Source: Rhizobacter sp.
Lineage (GTDB): Bacteria; Pseudomonadota; Gammaproteobacteria; Burkholderiales; Burkholderiaceae_C
NCBI GenBank assembly: GCA_025359585.1
Contig: JANYFX010000728.1
Coordinates: forward strand, 1-28,112
Length of the DNA stretch: 28,112 bases
Direction: 5' to 3'
The stretch's first letter is position 1. Each line of letters opens with the position of its first letter. The position numbers and the translations under genes are program-made. Below are positions 7,697 through 15,567 of this stretch, piece after piece. The notes beneath the pieces are model-generated. The model made no database searches and had not been told where the DNA came from. It was given only the letters and a program-made list of their open reading frames with translations.

Positions 7697-9418
7697 ATGA
7701 GCGACCACCCCTGGACCAAGTCCTACCCGCCCGGCGTGAAGTGGGACGCGCCGATCCCCTTCGGCTTCGTGCAGCAGATGCTCGACGACGCGGCCGCCAC
7801 CTGGCCCGACCACCACGCACTCGACTTCATGGGCCGGCGCACCACCTACAGCGAGCTGATCGCGCTGGTGAACCGCGCGGCCAAAGGCTTCCAGAAGCTC
7901 GGCGTGAAACCCGGCGTGCACGTGGGCCTGTACCTGCCGAACACACCGCACTACGTGATCGCGTTTTTCGGTGTGCTCAAGGCCGGCGGTACCGTCGTCA
8001 ACTACTCGCCGCTCGATGCCGCCAAGGTGCTGGAGCACAAGGTCGAAGACAGCGAGACCGACATCCTCGTCACGCTCGACCTGGCCGGGCTCTACCCGCA
8101 AATGCACAAGCTGCTGGGCAGCACGCGGCTGAAGATGCTGGTGGTCGGCAACCTGCCTGAGATGAGCGCGCAGCCCGACGCCCTGCGCGCCCAACTCGCC
8201 GCCACGAAGCAGCTCAGCGAAGTGATCTGGGACGAACGCCACGTGGCCTTCGAGCAACTGCTCGCCAACGACGGCGCGATCGCGCCGGTGGCACTCGGTG
8301 ACCCGAGAGAAGCGCTCGCGATCCTGCAGTACACCGGCGGCACCACCGGGCTGCCCAAGGGCGCGATGCTGACGCACGCCAACCTCACCTCGGCGATCGG
8401 CCAGTTCGCCGCCACCGCCAGTGGCGACGTGCGCGTGCTCACGCCGGGCGGTGACCGCATCCTCACCGTGCTGCCGCTGTTCCACGTGTACGCGCTGGCG
8501 ATGAACATGGTGTTCGGCCTGCGCTCGGGCGCCGAGCTGATCCTGCACATGCGTTTCGACGTGGAAGCGGTGCTTGCCGACCTGGTGAACAAGAAGGTCA
8601 CGATGTTCCCGGCCGTGCCCACGATGTACAGCGCGCTGATCAACCGGCCGGGGATCGAGAAGTTCGACTTCAGCGCCCTGAAGTTCTGCGCCACCGGCGG
8701 CGCGCCGGTGCCGCTCGAAGTGAACACGAAGTTCCATGCGCTGACCGGCTGCAACCTCTTCGAAGGCTGGGGCCTGACCGAAACCTCGCCGGCCGGCACC
8801 TTCACGCCGGTGGTCGGGCGCCGCCGCCAGGGTTCGTGCGGCCTGCCGGCGCCGGGCATCGAGATCCGCTTCGCCAGCATCGACGACGCTTCGAAGGTCG
8901 TGCCACTCGGCGAGCGCGGCGAGATCTGCCTGCGCGGCGCCAACGTGATGAAGGGCTACTGGAAGAACCCGAAGGCCACGGCCGAGGTGATGACGGTCGA
9001 CGGTTTCCTGCGCACCGGCGACGTGGGCTACATGGACGAAGACGGCTACGTCTACATCGTCGACCGCACGAAAGACCTGATCCTGTGCGGCGGCTTCAAC
9101 GTCTACCCGCGCCTGCTCGAAGAAGCGATCTACGAACACCCGGCCGTCGCCGAAGTGATCGTGATCGGCATTCACGACGACTACCGCGGCCAGTCGCCCA
9201 AGGCTTTCGTGAAACTCAGGGAAGGCGCTGCGCCGTTCACGCTCGACGCCTTGAAGCTGTTCCTCAAAGACCGGCTCGGCAAACACGAGATGGTGCAGGC
9301 GCTCGACATTCGCGCCGAGCTGCCGAAAACATTGGTCGGCAAGCTCTCGAAGAAAGAGCTGTACGAAGAAGAGCGTGTGAAGCGCGCAGTGGCCGCATCA
9401 CCGGAGCGCGCGGCATGA
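7697..9418 (+). CDS. AMP-dependent acyl-CoA synthetase (FadD-like ligase)
   Basis: A 573-residue cytoplasmic adenylate-forming enzyme that activates a carboxylic acid with ATP and joins it to CoA. The phosphate loop YTGGTTGLPKG sits at residues 212-222. It is followed by LPLFHVYALAMNMV, the ATP-contacting GWGLTETSPA, the hinge region with RTGDVGYMDEDGYVYIVDRTKDLI, and the C-terminal catalytic lysine in GKLSKKEL (Lys549). The motif set and length fit medium- to long-chain fatty acyl-CoA ligases, but the acyl pocket cannot be read reliably and an aromatic or alicyclic acid is possible. The ATG at 7697 follows AAGGAGA. About 143 bp separate it from the Rieske gene. The stop overlaps the acyltransferase start (ATGA, 9415-9418), so the CoA ester likely feeds that enzyme. 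Confidence 0.93.
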   Translation: MSDHPWTKSYPPGVKWDAPIPFGFVQQMLDDAAATWPDHHALDFMGRRTTYSELIALVNRAAKGFQKLGVKPGVHVGLYLPNTPHYVIAFFGVLKAGGTVVNYSPLDAAKVLEHKVEDSETDILVTLDLAGLYPQMHKLLGSTRLKMLVVGNLPEMSAQPDALRAQLAATKQLSEVIWDERHVAFEQLLANDGAIAPVALGDPREALAILQYTGGTTGLPKGAMLTHANLTSAIGQFAATASGDVRVLTPGGDRILTVLPLFHVYALAMNMVFGLRSGAELILHMRFDVEAVLADLVNKKVTMFPAVPTMYSALINRPGIEKFDFSALKFCATGGAPVPLEVNTKFHALTGCNLFEGWGLTETSPAGTFTPVVGRRRQGSCGLPAPGIEIRFASIDDASKVVPLGERGEICLRGANVMKGYWKNPKATAEVMTVDGFLRTGDVGYMDEDGYVYIVDRTKDLILCGGFNVYPRLLEEAIYEHPAVAEVIVIGIHDDYRGQSPKAFVKLREGAAPFTLDALKLFLKDRLGKHEMVQALDIRAELPKTLVGKLSKKELYEEERVKRAVAASPERAA

Positions 9419-10977
9419 ACCACCTGAGCGGCATCGACGCTGCCTTCCTGTACATCGAAACACCCGAGATGCCGATGCACGTCGGCAGCCTGAACGTGCT
9501 CGACCTGCCGCACAACTTCGAAGGCGATTTCTGGGAAGAGCTGAAGGCCCACGTGGCGAGCCGCATGCACCTGGCGCCGCTGTTCACGCGCAAGCTCGCC
9601 CTGATGCCGTTCGAGCTGGCCAACCCGGTGTGGGTGGAAGACGACGACATCGACCTCGACTACCACGTGCGCCGCGTCACCTTGCCGCGGCCGGGCACGC
9701 GCCTGCAGCTCGAAGCCTATGTCGGCAGGCTGCATTCGAGCCTGCTCGACCGCAGCCGCCCGCTCTGGGAGTTCTACGTGATCGAGGGCATGGCGAGCGG
9801 CCAGGTCGCGTTCTACAGCAAGGCCCACCACGCGGCGATGGACGGTGCGGCGGGCGCGGTGCTGGCCAATGCGATCCTCGACGTGACGGCGCTGCCGCGG
9901 GTCGTGAAGGCGCCGGTGCAGCGGCGTGCGAGCCAGGGTTACCAGCTCGGCGTGGCCGAGCTGGCCGGCGCCGCGCTGAAGAACGCGGCCGTGCAGTACA
10001 TCAAGCTGGCGAAGCTGTTGCCCACGGCGCTGAAGACCGTCGCGAGCATCGCAATGCCACCCAAGGGCGAAGACGGCCAACGCGGCCGGCGCTGGCCGAA
10101 GGGCCTGGGCCTCGGTCCGAAGACCGCGTTCAACGTCTCCATCACCAACCAGCGGGTTTTCGCCGGCCAGTCCTTGCCACTCGCCGACGCGAAGCGCATC
10201 GCCAAGCAGCTCGACGTGACGCTCAACGACGTGGTGATGGCGCTGTGCAGCGCCGCCTTGCGCCGATACCTCGAAGAGCGCGAGGGCGTGCCGACGAAAG
10301 CGCTGGTCGCCGGCATTCCGGTGTCGCTGCGCGAAGCCGGCAACTCCGAGATGAACAACCAGGCGATGGCCATGCTGGTGAGCCTGGCTACGCATGAGGC
10401 TGACCCGCTCAAGCGGCTGCACGCGATCCACGCTTCGGCGGTGGCCGCCAAGCAGTTCACCGGCCGCATCAAGGCCGCGGTGCCGATGGATTTTCCGTCC
10501 TTCGGCACGCCGTGGCTGATGACCGGGCTGGTGTCGCTGATCGGCCGCTCCAAGCTGGCAACCGCCCTGCCACCGGTCAGCAACGTCGTGATCTCGAACG
10601 TGCCCGGGCCGCAGACGCCGCTCTACCTGGCCGGCGCGCGCATGGTCAGCAACTACCCGGTGTCGATCCCGGCGCACGGCATGGCGCTCAACATCACGGT
10701 GCAGAGCTACAACGGCTCGCTCGATTTCGGCCTCACCGCGTGCCGCCGCGCCGTGCCCGATGTGCGTGACATCGCCGACTACCTTGTCGATGCCCTGGCC
10801 GAGTTGAAAGCGCTCGTGCCGGCGCCGGCGACGCACGCCGCCGAGGCTGCGGTGCCGACCGCCGCGCCGGCCTCACCCAAGCGCCGCACGCCGCGCCAGA
10901 GCGCCGCGGCCCCGAAGCCTGTGGCCAAGGTGGCGGCGCCACGTGCGCGCGCCGCCAAGCCGCGCCTGACCGCATGA
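9415..10977 (+). CDS. WS/DGAT-type wax ester synthase / acyl-CoA:alcohol (diacylglycerol) acyltransferase
   Basis: A 520-residue acyltransferase that moves an acyl group from CoA to an alcohol or diacylglycerol, making wax esters or triacylglycerol. The catalytic HHxxxDG motif is intact (HHAAMDG, residues 138-144; His139 the likely base). Other family blocks are LSGIDAAFLYIETPEMPMHVG at the N-terminus, RPLWEFYVIEG, LNDVVMALCSAALRRYL, NVVISNVPGP and a GSLDFGLTACR segment near the end. Residues 469-520 form an unusual tail rich in Ala, Pro, Lys and Arg. It resembles phasin or histone-like tails and goes beyond the ordinary enzyme. Both ends overlap neighbours by 4 bp, the ligase upstream and the hydrolase downstream, which points to coordinated synthesis of all three proteins. 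Confidence 0.92.
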   Translation: MNHLSGIDAAFLYIETPEMPMHVGSLNVLDLPHNFEGDFWEELKAHVASRMHLAPLFTRKLALMPFELANPVWVEDDDIDLDYHVRRVTLPRPGTRLQLEAYVGRLHSSLLDRSRPLWEFYVIEGMASGQVAFYSKAHHAAMDGAAGAVLANAILDVTALPRVVKAPVQRRASQGYQLGVAELAGAALKNAAVQYIKLAKLLPTALKTVASIAMPPKGEDGQRGRRWPKGLGLGPKTAFNVSITNQRVFAGQSLPLADAKRIAKQLDVTLNDVVMALCSAALRRYLEEREGVPTKALVAGIPVSLREAGNSEMNNQAMAMLVSLATHEADPLKRLHAIHASAVAAKQFTGRIKAAVPMDFPSFGTPWLMTGLVSLIGRSKLATALPPVSNVVISNVPGPQTPLYLAGARMVSNYPVSIPAHGMALNITVQSYNGSLDFGLTACRRAVPDVRDIADYLVDALAELKALVPAPATHAAEAAVPTAAPASPKRRTPRQSAAAPKPVAKVAAPRARAAKPRLTA

Positions 10978-11765
10978 AAGCGCCTATGAAGACTGACCTC
11001 ACCGAAGACGTGCCGGCGCCGGGCTGGCTCAACATCGTTCTCGAAGCGCGCGCCGGCCTCGAATTCGGTGCCGGCCTGGCCACGGCCTTGCCGCTGCTGG
11101 CAAGCGCCCCGCGCGGCGACGGCCACCCTGTGCTGGTTTTTCCGGGCATGGCCGCTTCCGACCTCAGCACCGCGCCGCTGCGCCACTGGCTGCATGCGCT
11201 CGGCTACGCGGCGCACGGCTGGCAGCAGGGCAGCAACTTCGGCCCACGAGCTGATGTGATGGCCGCGAGCCTCGCGCACATCCGCGCGCTGCGCCAGCGC
11301 CATGGCCGCAAGCTGAGCCTGATCGGCCAGAGCCTGGGCGGCATCTACGCGCGCGAACTCGCCAAGCAGGCCGGCGACGACGTGCGCCTGGTGATCACGC
11401 TCGGCACGCCCTTCACCGGCGGTGCCCACTCGACCAATGCATGGCGCCTGTTCGAGGTGCTCAACGGCACCGGGCACCTGGCGCCCGAAGCACGCGCCGG
11501 CGTGCGGCAGGCGCCCCCGGTTCCCACCACCTCGGTCTACAGCCGAAGCGACGGTGTGGTGGCGTGGCAATGCAGCGTGCAGGCCGCAGGCGCACACACC
11601 GAGAACATCGAGGTCGAGTGCAGCCACACGGGCATGGCTGTTCATCCGCTCGTATTGAACGTTATTGCCGACCGACTCGCGCAGCCCGAAGGCGCGTGGC
11701 AGCCGTTCCAGCGCCGCGGCCTGCGGCGCCTGGCTTACCGCGACCCGCAACGCGCGGCCGCCTGA
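10974..11765 (+). CDS. Alpha/beta hydrolase, probable esterase or lipase
   Basis: A 263-residue serine hydrolase with no clear signal peptide. The fold pattern is visible: a VLVFPGMAAS strand-loop that would carry the oxyanion hole, the nucleophile elbow GQSLGG (Ser120), an acid candidate in SRSDGVVAW (Asp193) and a histidine in CSHTGMAVHP (His218 or His224). The HPVLVFPGM and GTPFTGG blocks resemble bacterial triacylglycerol-lipase/PGAP1-like hydrolases. The start at 10974 overlaps the acyltransferase stop; a second ATG at 10986 is possible. Because it is coupled to a WS/DGAT enzyme, cleavage of wax or glycerol esters is a fair guess. The true substrate is unknown, and hydrolysis of an incoming ester substrate is equally plausible. 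Confidence 0.85.
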   Translation: MKAPMKTDLTEDVPAPGWLNIVLEARAGLEFGAGLATALPLLASAPRGDGHPVLVFPGMAASDLSTAPLRHWLHALGYAAHGWQQGSNFGPRADVMAASLAHIRALRQRHGRKLSLIGQSLGGIYARELAKQAGDDVRLVITLGTPFTGGAHSTNAWRLFEVLNGTGHLAPEARAGVRQAPPVPTTSVYSRSDGVVAWQCSVQAAGAHTENIEVECSHTGMAVHPLVLNVIADRLAQPEGAWQPFQRRGLRRLAYRDPQRAAA

Positions 11766-11798
11766 ACTCTTCCGATCCACCCGCCCGAGGAAAACACC

Positions 11799-12590
11799 AT
11801 GACCCGCACGATCCAACAACTCTTCGACCTGAGCGGCAAGACCGCACTCGTCACCGGCGGCTCGCGCGGCCTGGGCCTGCAGATCGCGCAGGCCCTGGGT
11901 GAACTCGGCGCCACCGTGGTGATCAGCTCGCGCAAGGCCGCCGAACTCGAGCCCGCAGCGGCGCAGCTCTGCGCGCAAGGCCTGAAGGCGAGCTGGATCG
12001 CCGCCGACAGCAGCAAAGACGCCGACGTGGCGCGCCTGGCTGCAGAGGCGATCACGCGGCTCGGTCACATCGACATCCTCGTCAACAACGCCGGCGCCAC
12101 CTGGGCCGCGCCGGCCGAAGAGCACCCGGTCGAAGGCTGGGACAAGGTGATGGGCGTGAACATCCGCGGCATCTTCCTGCTGACGCAGATCATCGGCCGC
12201 GACAGCATGCTGCCGCGCAAGCAGGGCTGCATCGTCAACGTGGCCTCGATCGCCGGGCTGGGTGGCAACCCGCCCTTCATGAAGACGATTGCGTACAACA
12301 CCAGCAAAGGCGCGTGCATCACCTTCACGCAGGCGCTCGCCGCCGAATGGGGGCCGCGCGGCATTCGGGTGAACGCGATCGCGCCGGGGCCGTTCCCGAC
12401 CAAGATGAGCGCCGGCATGTTCGCCCATGTCGGCGCCGACAAGCTCGCCGCCAGCGCACCGCTGCGCCGCACCGGTGACGACGAAGACATGAAAGGCGTG
12501 GTCGCGCTGTTCGCGTCAGACGCCGGCAAGCACATCACCGGCCAGGTGATTGCCGTCGACGGCGGCACCAGCGCCGTGATCCCCGCCTGA
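11799..12590 (+). CDS. Short-chain dehydrogenase/reductase (SDR)
   Basis: A 263-residue NAD(P)-dependent oxidoreductase of the classical SDR type. The cofactor motif TGGSRGLG is at 19-26, NNAG at 96-99, and the catalytic set is Asn121, Ser150, Tyr166 and Lys170 (the YxxxK in YNTSK). The cofactor-binding Arg-Lys in ISSRKAAEL, just after the second strand, suggests NADP preference. The C-terminus has the usual GQVIAVDGGTSAVIPA. A GAGGAAA ribosome site precedes the ATG at 11799, 33 bp after the hydrolase. In this cluster it could oxidise an alcohol or diol made by the Rieske enzyme, or reduce a keto intermediate. SDR sequence alone does not give the substrate. Confidence 0.93.
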   Translation: MTRTIQQLFDLSGKTALVTGGSRGLGLQIAQALGELGATVVISSRKAAELEPAAAQLCAQGLKASWIAADSSKDADVARLAAEAITRLGHIDILVNNAGATWAAPAEEHPVEGWDKVMGVNIRGIFLLTQIIGRDSMLPRKQGCIVNVASIAGLGGNPPFMKTIAYNTSKGACITFTQALAAEWGPRGIRVNAIAPGPFPTKMSAGMFAHVGADKLAASAPLRRTGDDEDMKGVVALFASDAGKHITGQVIAVDGGTSAVIPA

Positions 12591-12618
12591 CCCCTCTCGC
12601 CACGAAGGAGCCACCACC

Positions 12619-13062
12619 ATGACAAGCGCGTTCGAAGACAAATTCGCGATCGAAGAACTGATCGGTCGATACAACCACGCCATCGACCAGGGCCGGTTCG
12701 AAGACTTCCTGAACTGCTGGTGCGAAGACGGCGTGTTCGACGGTCTCGGCGGCCCCTACGTCGGCAAGCCCGCGATCAGGAAGTTCACCGACAGCTACGA
12801 CGAGCGCTACCGGCTGCGCCTGAACGGCCTGAAGCACTTCACCGTGAACATCGTCTCGACCATCGACGGTGACCGTGCCAGCTCGGCCTCGCACCTGCAG
12901 CTCGTGACCACCGGGGCGAAGGGCGCTCACATCCTCTTCACCGGCCGCTACGAAGACGAACTGCGGCGCGAGGCCGGCGCGTGGCGCTTCACCCGCCGCA
13001 AGCTGCACCAGGACATGCCGGTCGCCGACCTGCGCGAAGCCGCTGCCGGGCCAGCACGTTGA
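12619..13062 (+). CDS. SnoaL-like / NTF2-fold protein
   Basis: A 147-residue single-domain cytoplasmic protein of the NTF2-like superfamily that includes SnoaL cyclases, ketosteroid isomerase, scytalone dehydratase and LinA. The opening helices (FAIEELIGRYNHAIDQGRFEDFLNCWCEDGVFDG) and the later strand LKHFTVNIVSTIDGDRASS are typical. The Asp in EDGVFD and the His in LKHF occupy positions similar to the catalytic Asp/His of dehydratase-like members; this is a visual comparison only. The family fold is also that of Rieske beta subunits, so a beta-like partner role is possible but not shown. An AAGGAG ribosome site precedes the ATG. Gap of 28 bp from the SDR; same operon. Confidence 0.82.
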   Translation: MTSAFEDKFAIEELIGRYNHAIDQGRFEDFLNCWCEDGVFDGLGGPYVGKPAIRKFTDSYDERYRLRLNGLKHFTVNIVSTIDGDRASSASHLQLVTTGAKGAHILFTGRYEDELRREAGAWRFTRRKLHQDMPVADLREAAAGPAR

Positions 13063-13109
13063 CGCAGGCCATTTCAATTTCGACAACCCAGAAAAAACAG
13101 GAGACTCCC

Positions 13110-14204
13110 ATGAACAAGATCTTGACCACCGCCGCTGTTTGCGCCGCAATTTCCGGCGGCGCGTTCGCCCAGACCAGCAGCGTGTCGATCGAAGGTGTCG
13201 TCGATGCCTCGGCGCGCGCCACCCACAACTCGCTCGGCACGCTCAAGTCGCTGTCGAGCGGCAACAACTCGACCTCGCGGCTCGTGTTCCGCGGCACCGA
13301 AGATCTGGGCGACGGCCTCAAGGCGGGCTTCTGGCTCGAATCGTCGGTGTACACCGACACCGGCACGACCGGCGGCCTCGCGGTCGCACCGGCGGGCCAG
13401 TTCTTCGACCGCACCTCGGTGGTCAAACTGAGTTCCACGCGCTGGGGCGAAGTGCGCCTGGGCCGCGAATGGACGCCGGTGTTCACCGGCTGGGTCTACA
13501 GCGATCCGTTCATCGCGGTCGGCGTGGGCAGCTCGGCCAACCTCTTCAGCAGCAGCGCCTCGACCGTGCTGAACCGCGCTTTCGGCAGCGCGATTCAGCC
13601 GAGCACGATCTCGCGTTCGAGCAACGCGCTGCAGTACTTTCTGCCCGGCGGCCTGGGCGGTGTGAACGGCCAGTTGATGGCGTCTGCGGGCGAGGGCGCC
13701 AATTCGCAAGGCAGCTTCAAGTACACGGCGGGCCGGATCGGCTGGCGCAACGAGCAGATCGACGCTTCGGTCTACTACGGCGCAACGCGCATCGATGCGG
13801 CGGCGACCGATCTGAAGCAGACCGGTGTCTACGGCGCCTACAGCTTCGGCTTCATGCGGCTGGCCGCGAGCGTGACCGAGTCGAAGTTCCTGAGCTCCAA
13901 ACAAATGAACTACATCGTCGGCCTGAGCGTGCCGATCGGCGTGCATTTGGTGCGCGCCTCGTTCGGCCGCGCCGACCAGAAGGGCACCGACGCGGCCGGT
14001 GTGAGCATCGACGCCAACGACGCCAACATGTACGCGCTGGGCTACCAGTACAGCCTGTCCAAGCGCACGGCCCTGTACACGCAGGTCGCGCGCATCGGCA
14101 ACAAGGGCACGGCGCGCTTCGCCGTGCCGGGCGGGCCGGCGGGGCTGATCGCGGCCGGGTCCGGCTCGACCGGTTTCGACGCCGGGATGCGCTTCAGCTT
14201 CTGA
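13110..14204 (+). CDS. Gram-negative (OmpC-like) general porin
   Basis: A 364-residue outer-membrane trimeric porin typical of Burkholderiales. The signal peptide is residues 1-20 (cleavage after AFA). The barrel starts SVSIEGVVDASARA and continues with SRLVFRGTEDLGDGLKAGFWLES, the loop-3/constriction region after GEVRLGREWTPVF, NALQYFLPGGLGGVNGQL and a C-terminal FDAGMRFSF ending in the required Phe. Length is usual. The AACAGGAGA ribosome site fixes the ATG at 13110. It lies inside the catabolic cluster, 47 bp after the SnoaL-like gene. That suggests a dedicated entry route for the cluster's substrate, though porins are generally unselective. Confidence 0.92.
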   Translation: MNKILTTAAVCAAISGGAFAQTSSVSIEGVVDASARATHNSLGTLKSLSSGNNSTSRLVFRGTEDLGDGLKAGFWLESSVYTDTGTTGGLAVAPAGQFFDRTSVVKLSSTRWGEVRLGREWTPVFTGWVYSDPFIAVGVGSSANLFSSSASTVLNRAFGSAIQPSTISRSSNALQYFLPGGLGGVNGQLMASAGEGANSQGSFKYTAGRIGWRNEQIDASVYYGATRIDAAATDLKQTGVYGAYSFGFMRLAASVTESKFLSSKQMNYIVGLSVPIGVHLVRASFGRADQKGTDAAGVSIDANDANMYALGYQYSLSKRTALYTQVARIGNKGTARFAVPGGPAGLIAAGSGSTGFDAGMRFSF

Positions 14205-14215
14205 CGGGACGCGCC

Positions 14216-15460
14216 ATGAAGCCCCATCGTTTTCTGCGCAGCCTGCTCTGGATCGCCTGCGCATGCGCGGCAACGCCTTCGCACGCGGCCGAGACCGTCA
14301 AGATCGCTTTCATCGACGTGCTCTCCGGGCCGTTCGCCCTCACGGGCGAAGGCTCGCTCAAGCAGCTGCGTGAAGTGGTCTTGCAGATGAACAGCAAGGC
14401 CGGGCCCAACGACCTGAAGTTCGAGGTGGTGGCGTTCGACGGCAAGGGCACCGCGCAGGAGAGCGTGACCGTGCTGAAGTCGGCTTCCGATCAAGGCATT
14501 CGTTATGTCACGCAGGGCGGTGGCTCGGGCGTGGCGTTCGCGCTCGTCGATGCCATCTCCAAGCTGGCCGAGCGCGAGCCCGAAAAGGCGATGCTGCTGC
14601 TCAACTACGCCGCCATGGACCCGGGCCTGACCAACGACCGCTGCAGCTTCTGGCACTTTCGTTTCTACCCGTCGAGCACGATGATCGTCGAGGCGCTGAC
14701 GAGCTACATGGCCAAGCGCAGCGACATCAAGAAGGTGTACCTGCTGAACCAGAACTACACGCACGGCCAGCAGGTCTCGAAGGCGTCTCGCGAAGACCTG
14801 GCCCGCAAGCGCCCCGACATCCAGATCGTCGGCGACGACTTCGTGCCGATCGCCCAGGTGCGCGACTTCGCCCCGTATGTGGCGAAGATCAAGGAGAGCG
14901 GCGCCGACACCGTGATCACCTCGAACTGGGGCAGCGACCTGACGCTGCTGTTCAAGTCGGCAAGAGACTTCGGCCTGAACATCAACTTCTACACGATGAA
15001 CGCCAACAACCCCGGCACGCCGGCGCGCATGGGGCCGTGGGGCGTGGGCAAGGTCGGCGTGGTGTGGAACTGGGCCCAGAACGCGGCCTCGCCCGAGCTC
15101 GAGAAAATCTCGGTGGCCTACAAGCAGAAGACCAACGAGGACTTCATCTTCGCGGCGCACTGGAACAGCATGAACATGCTGCAGGCGGCGATGCGGCAGG
15201 CCAAGGCCACCGACCCGAAGCGGGTGGCCTTCGCGCTCGAGGGTTTGAAGTACAAGAGCCCGATCGGCGAGATCGAGATGCGCAAGACCGACCACCAGTT
15301 GCAGGCGCCGCTGTTCCTCGGCATCTGGGAGAAGCAGGGCGTCAAGGGGGTCAAGTACGACGCCGAGAACACCGGCTACGGCTTTCGCCCCGAGGTCGCA
15401 TGGGACGCCTACGTCAGCTCGCAGCCTACTTCGTGCCAGATGAGCCGGCCGGCGTCATAG
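14216..15460 (+). CDS. Branched-chain amino-acid-type ABC substrate-binding protein (LivK-like, SBP family 6)
   Basis: A 414-residue periplasmic binding protein with a signal peptide (cleavage after SHA, residue 24). The start of the mature protein, VKIAFIDVLSGPFALTGEGSLKQLREVVLQMN, is the family hallmark. VVAFDGKGTAQESV and VTQGGGSGVAFALVDAIS follow where the ligand cleft begins. It lacks adjacent LivH, LivM, LivG or LivF genes, so it must use a permease encoded elsewhere or act alone. Burkholderiales carry many such binding proteins beside aromatic-acid catabolic genes, and the ligand is often not an amino acid. The ATG at 14216 is 11 bp after the porin stop. An intrinsic terminator at 15480-15500 ends the operon. 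Confidence 0.9.
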   Translation: MKPHRFLRSLLWIACACAATPSHAAETVKIAFIDVLSGPFALTGEGSLKQLREVVLQMNSKAGPNDLKFEVVAFDGKGTAQESVTVLKSASDQGIRYVTQGGGSGVAFALVDAISKLAEREPEKAMLLLNYAAMDPGLTNDRCSFWHFRFYPSSTMIVEALTSYMAKRSDIKKVYLLNQNYTHGQQVSKASREDLARKRPDIQIVGDDFVPIAQVRDFAPYVAKIKESGADTVITSNWGSDLTLLFKSARDFGLNINFYTMNANNPGTPARMGPWGVGKVGVVWNWAQNAASPELEKISVAYKQKTNEDFIFAAHWNSMNMLQAAMRQAKATDPKRVAFALEGLKYKSPIGEIEMRKTDHQLQAPLFLGIWEKQGVKGVKYDAENTGYGFRPEVAWDAYVSSQPTSCQMSRPAS

Positions 15461-15479
15461 GCATGCCAAATCCATGACC

Positions 15480-15500
15480 AAGGGGCTGCGGCCCTTTTTT
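15480..15500 (+). terminator. Intrinsic terminator of the Rieske/acyl-ester cluster
   Basis: Seven-pair hairpin with a TGCG loop: AAGGGGC (15480-15486) pairs with GCCCTTT (15491-15497), including one G-T pair, and the T-run continues to 15500. It lies 20 bp after the stop of the branched-chain-type binding protein and is the clearest rho-independent terminator in the window. Confidence 0.8.
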
Positions 15501-15515
15501 CATGGCCGCCTCTCG

Positions 15516-15521
15516 TATGAT
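15516..15521 (+). promoter_or_regulatory. Candidate -10 box (TATGAT) of the S46 peptidase gene
   Basis: TATGAT matches the sigma-70 -10 consensus at five of six positions. The -35 region is poor (only T-rich sequence from the terminator's T-run at suitable distance). A start near 15528 would place an in-frame upstream ATG at 15520 before or at the transcript end. This supports 15568 as the real translation start. Confidence 0.35.
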
Positions 15522-15567
15522 CGCGCACCGAATTTTGTGCAAACTCCTGCTCACAAGGCTGCGACTC

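Noticed and set aside
7493..9286. 597-codon open frame on the minus strand opposite the acyl-CoA ligase
   Set aside because: It is the high-GC mirror of a gene with intact adenylate-forming motifs. Its product is a His/Arg/Gln-rich string with no family pattern. The same applies to minus 9181-10836, 10779-12428 and 6129-7820.
15502..15567. Longer N-terminus for the S46 peptidase
   Set aside because: It would start 2 bp after the terminator and ahead of the TATGAT box, and would bury the signal peptide. The start at 15568 has a ribosome site and a normal signal peptide.
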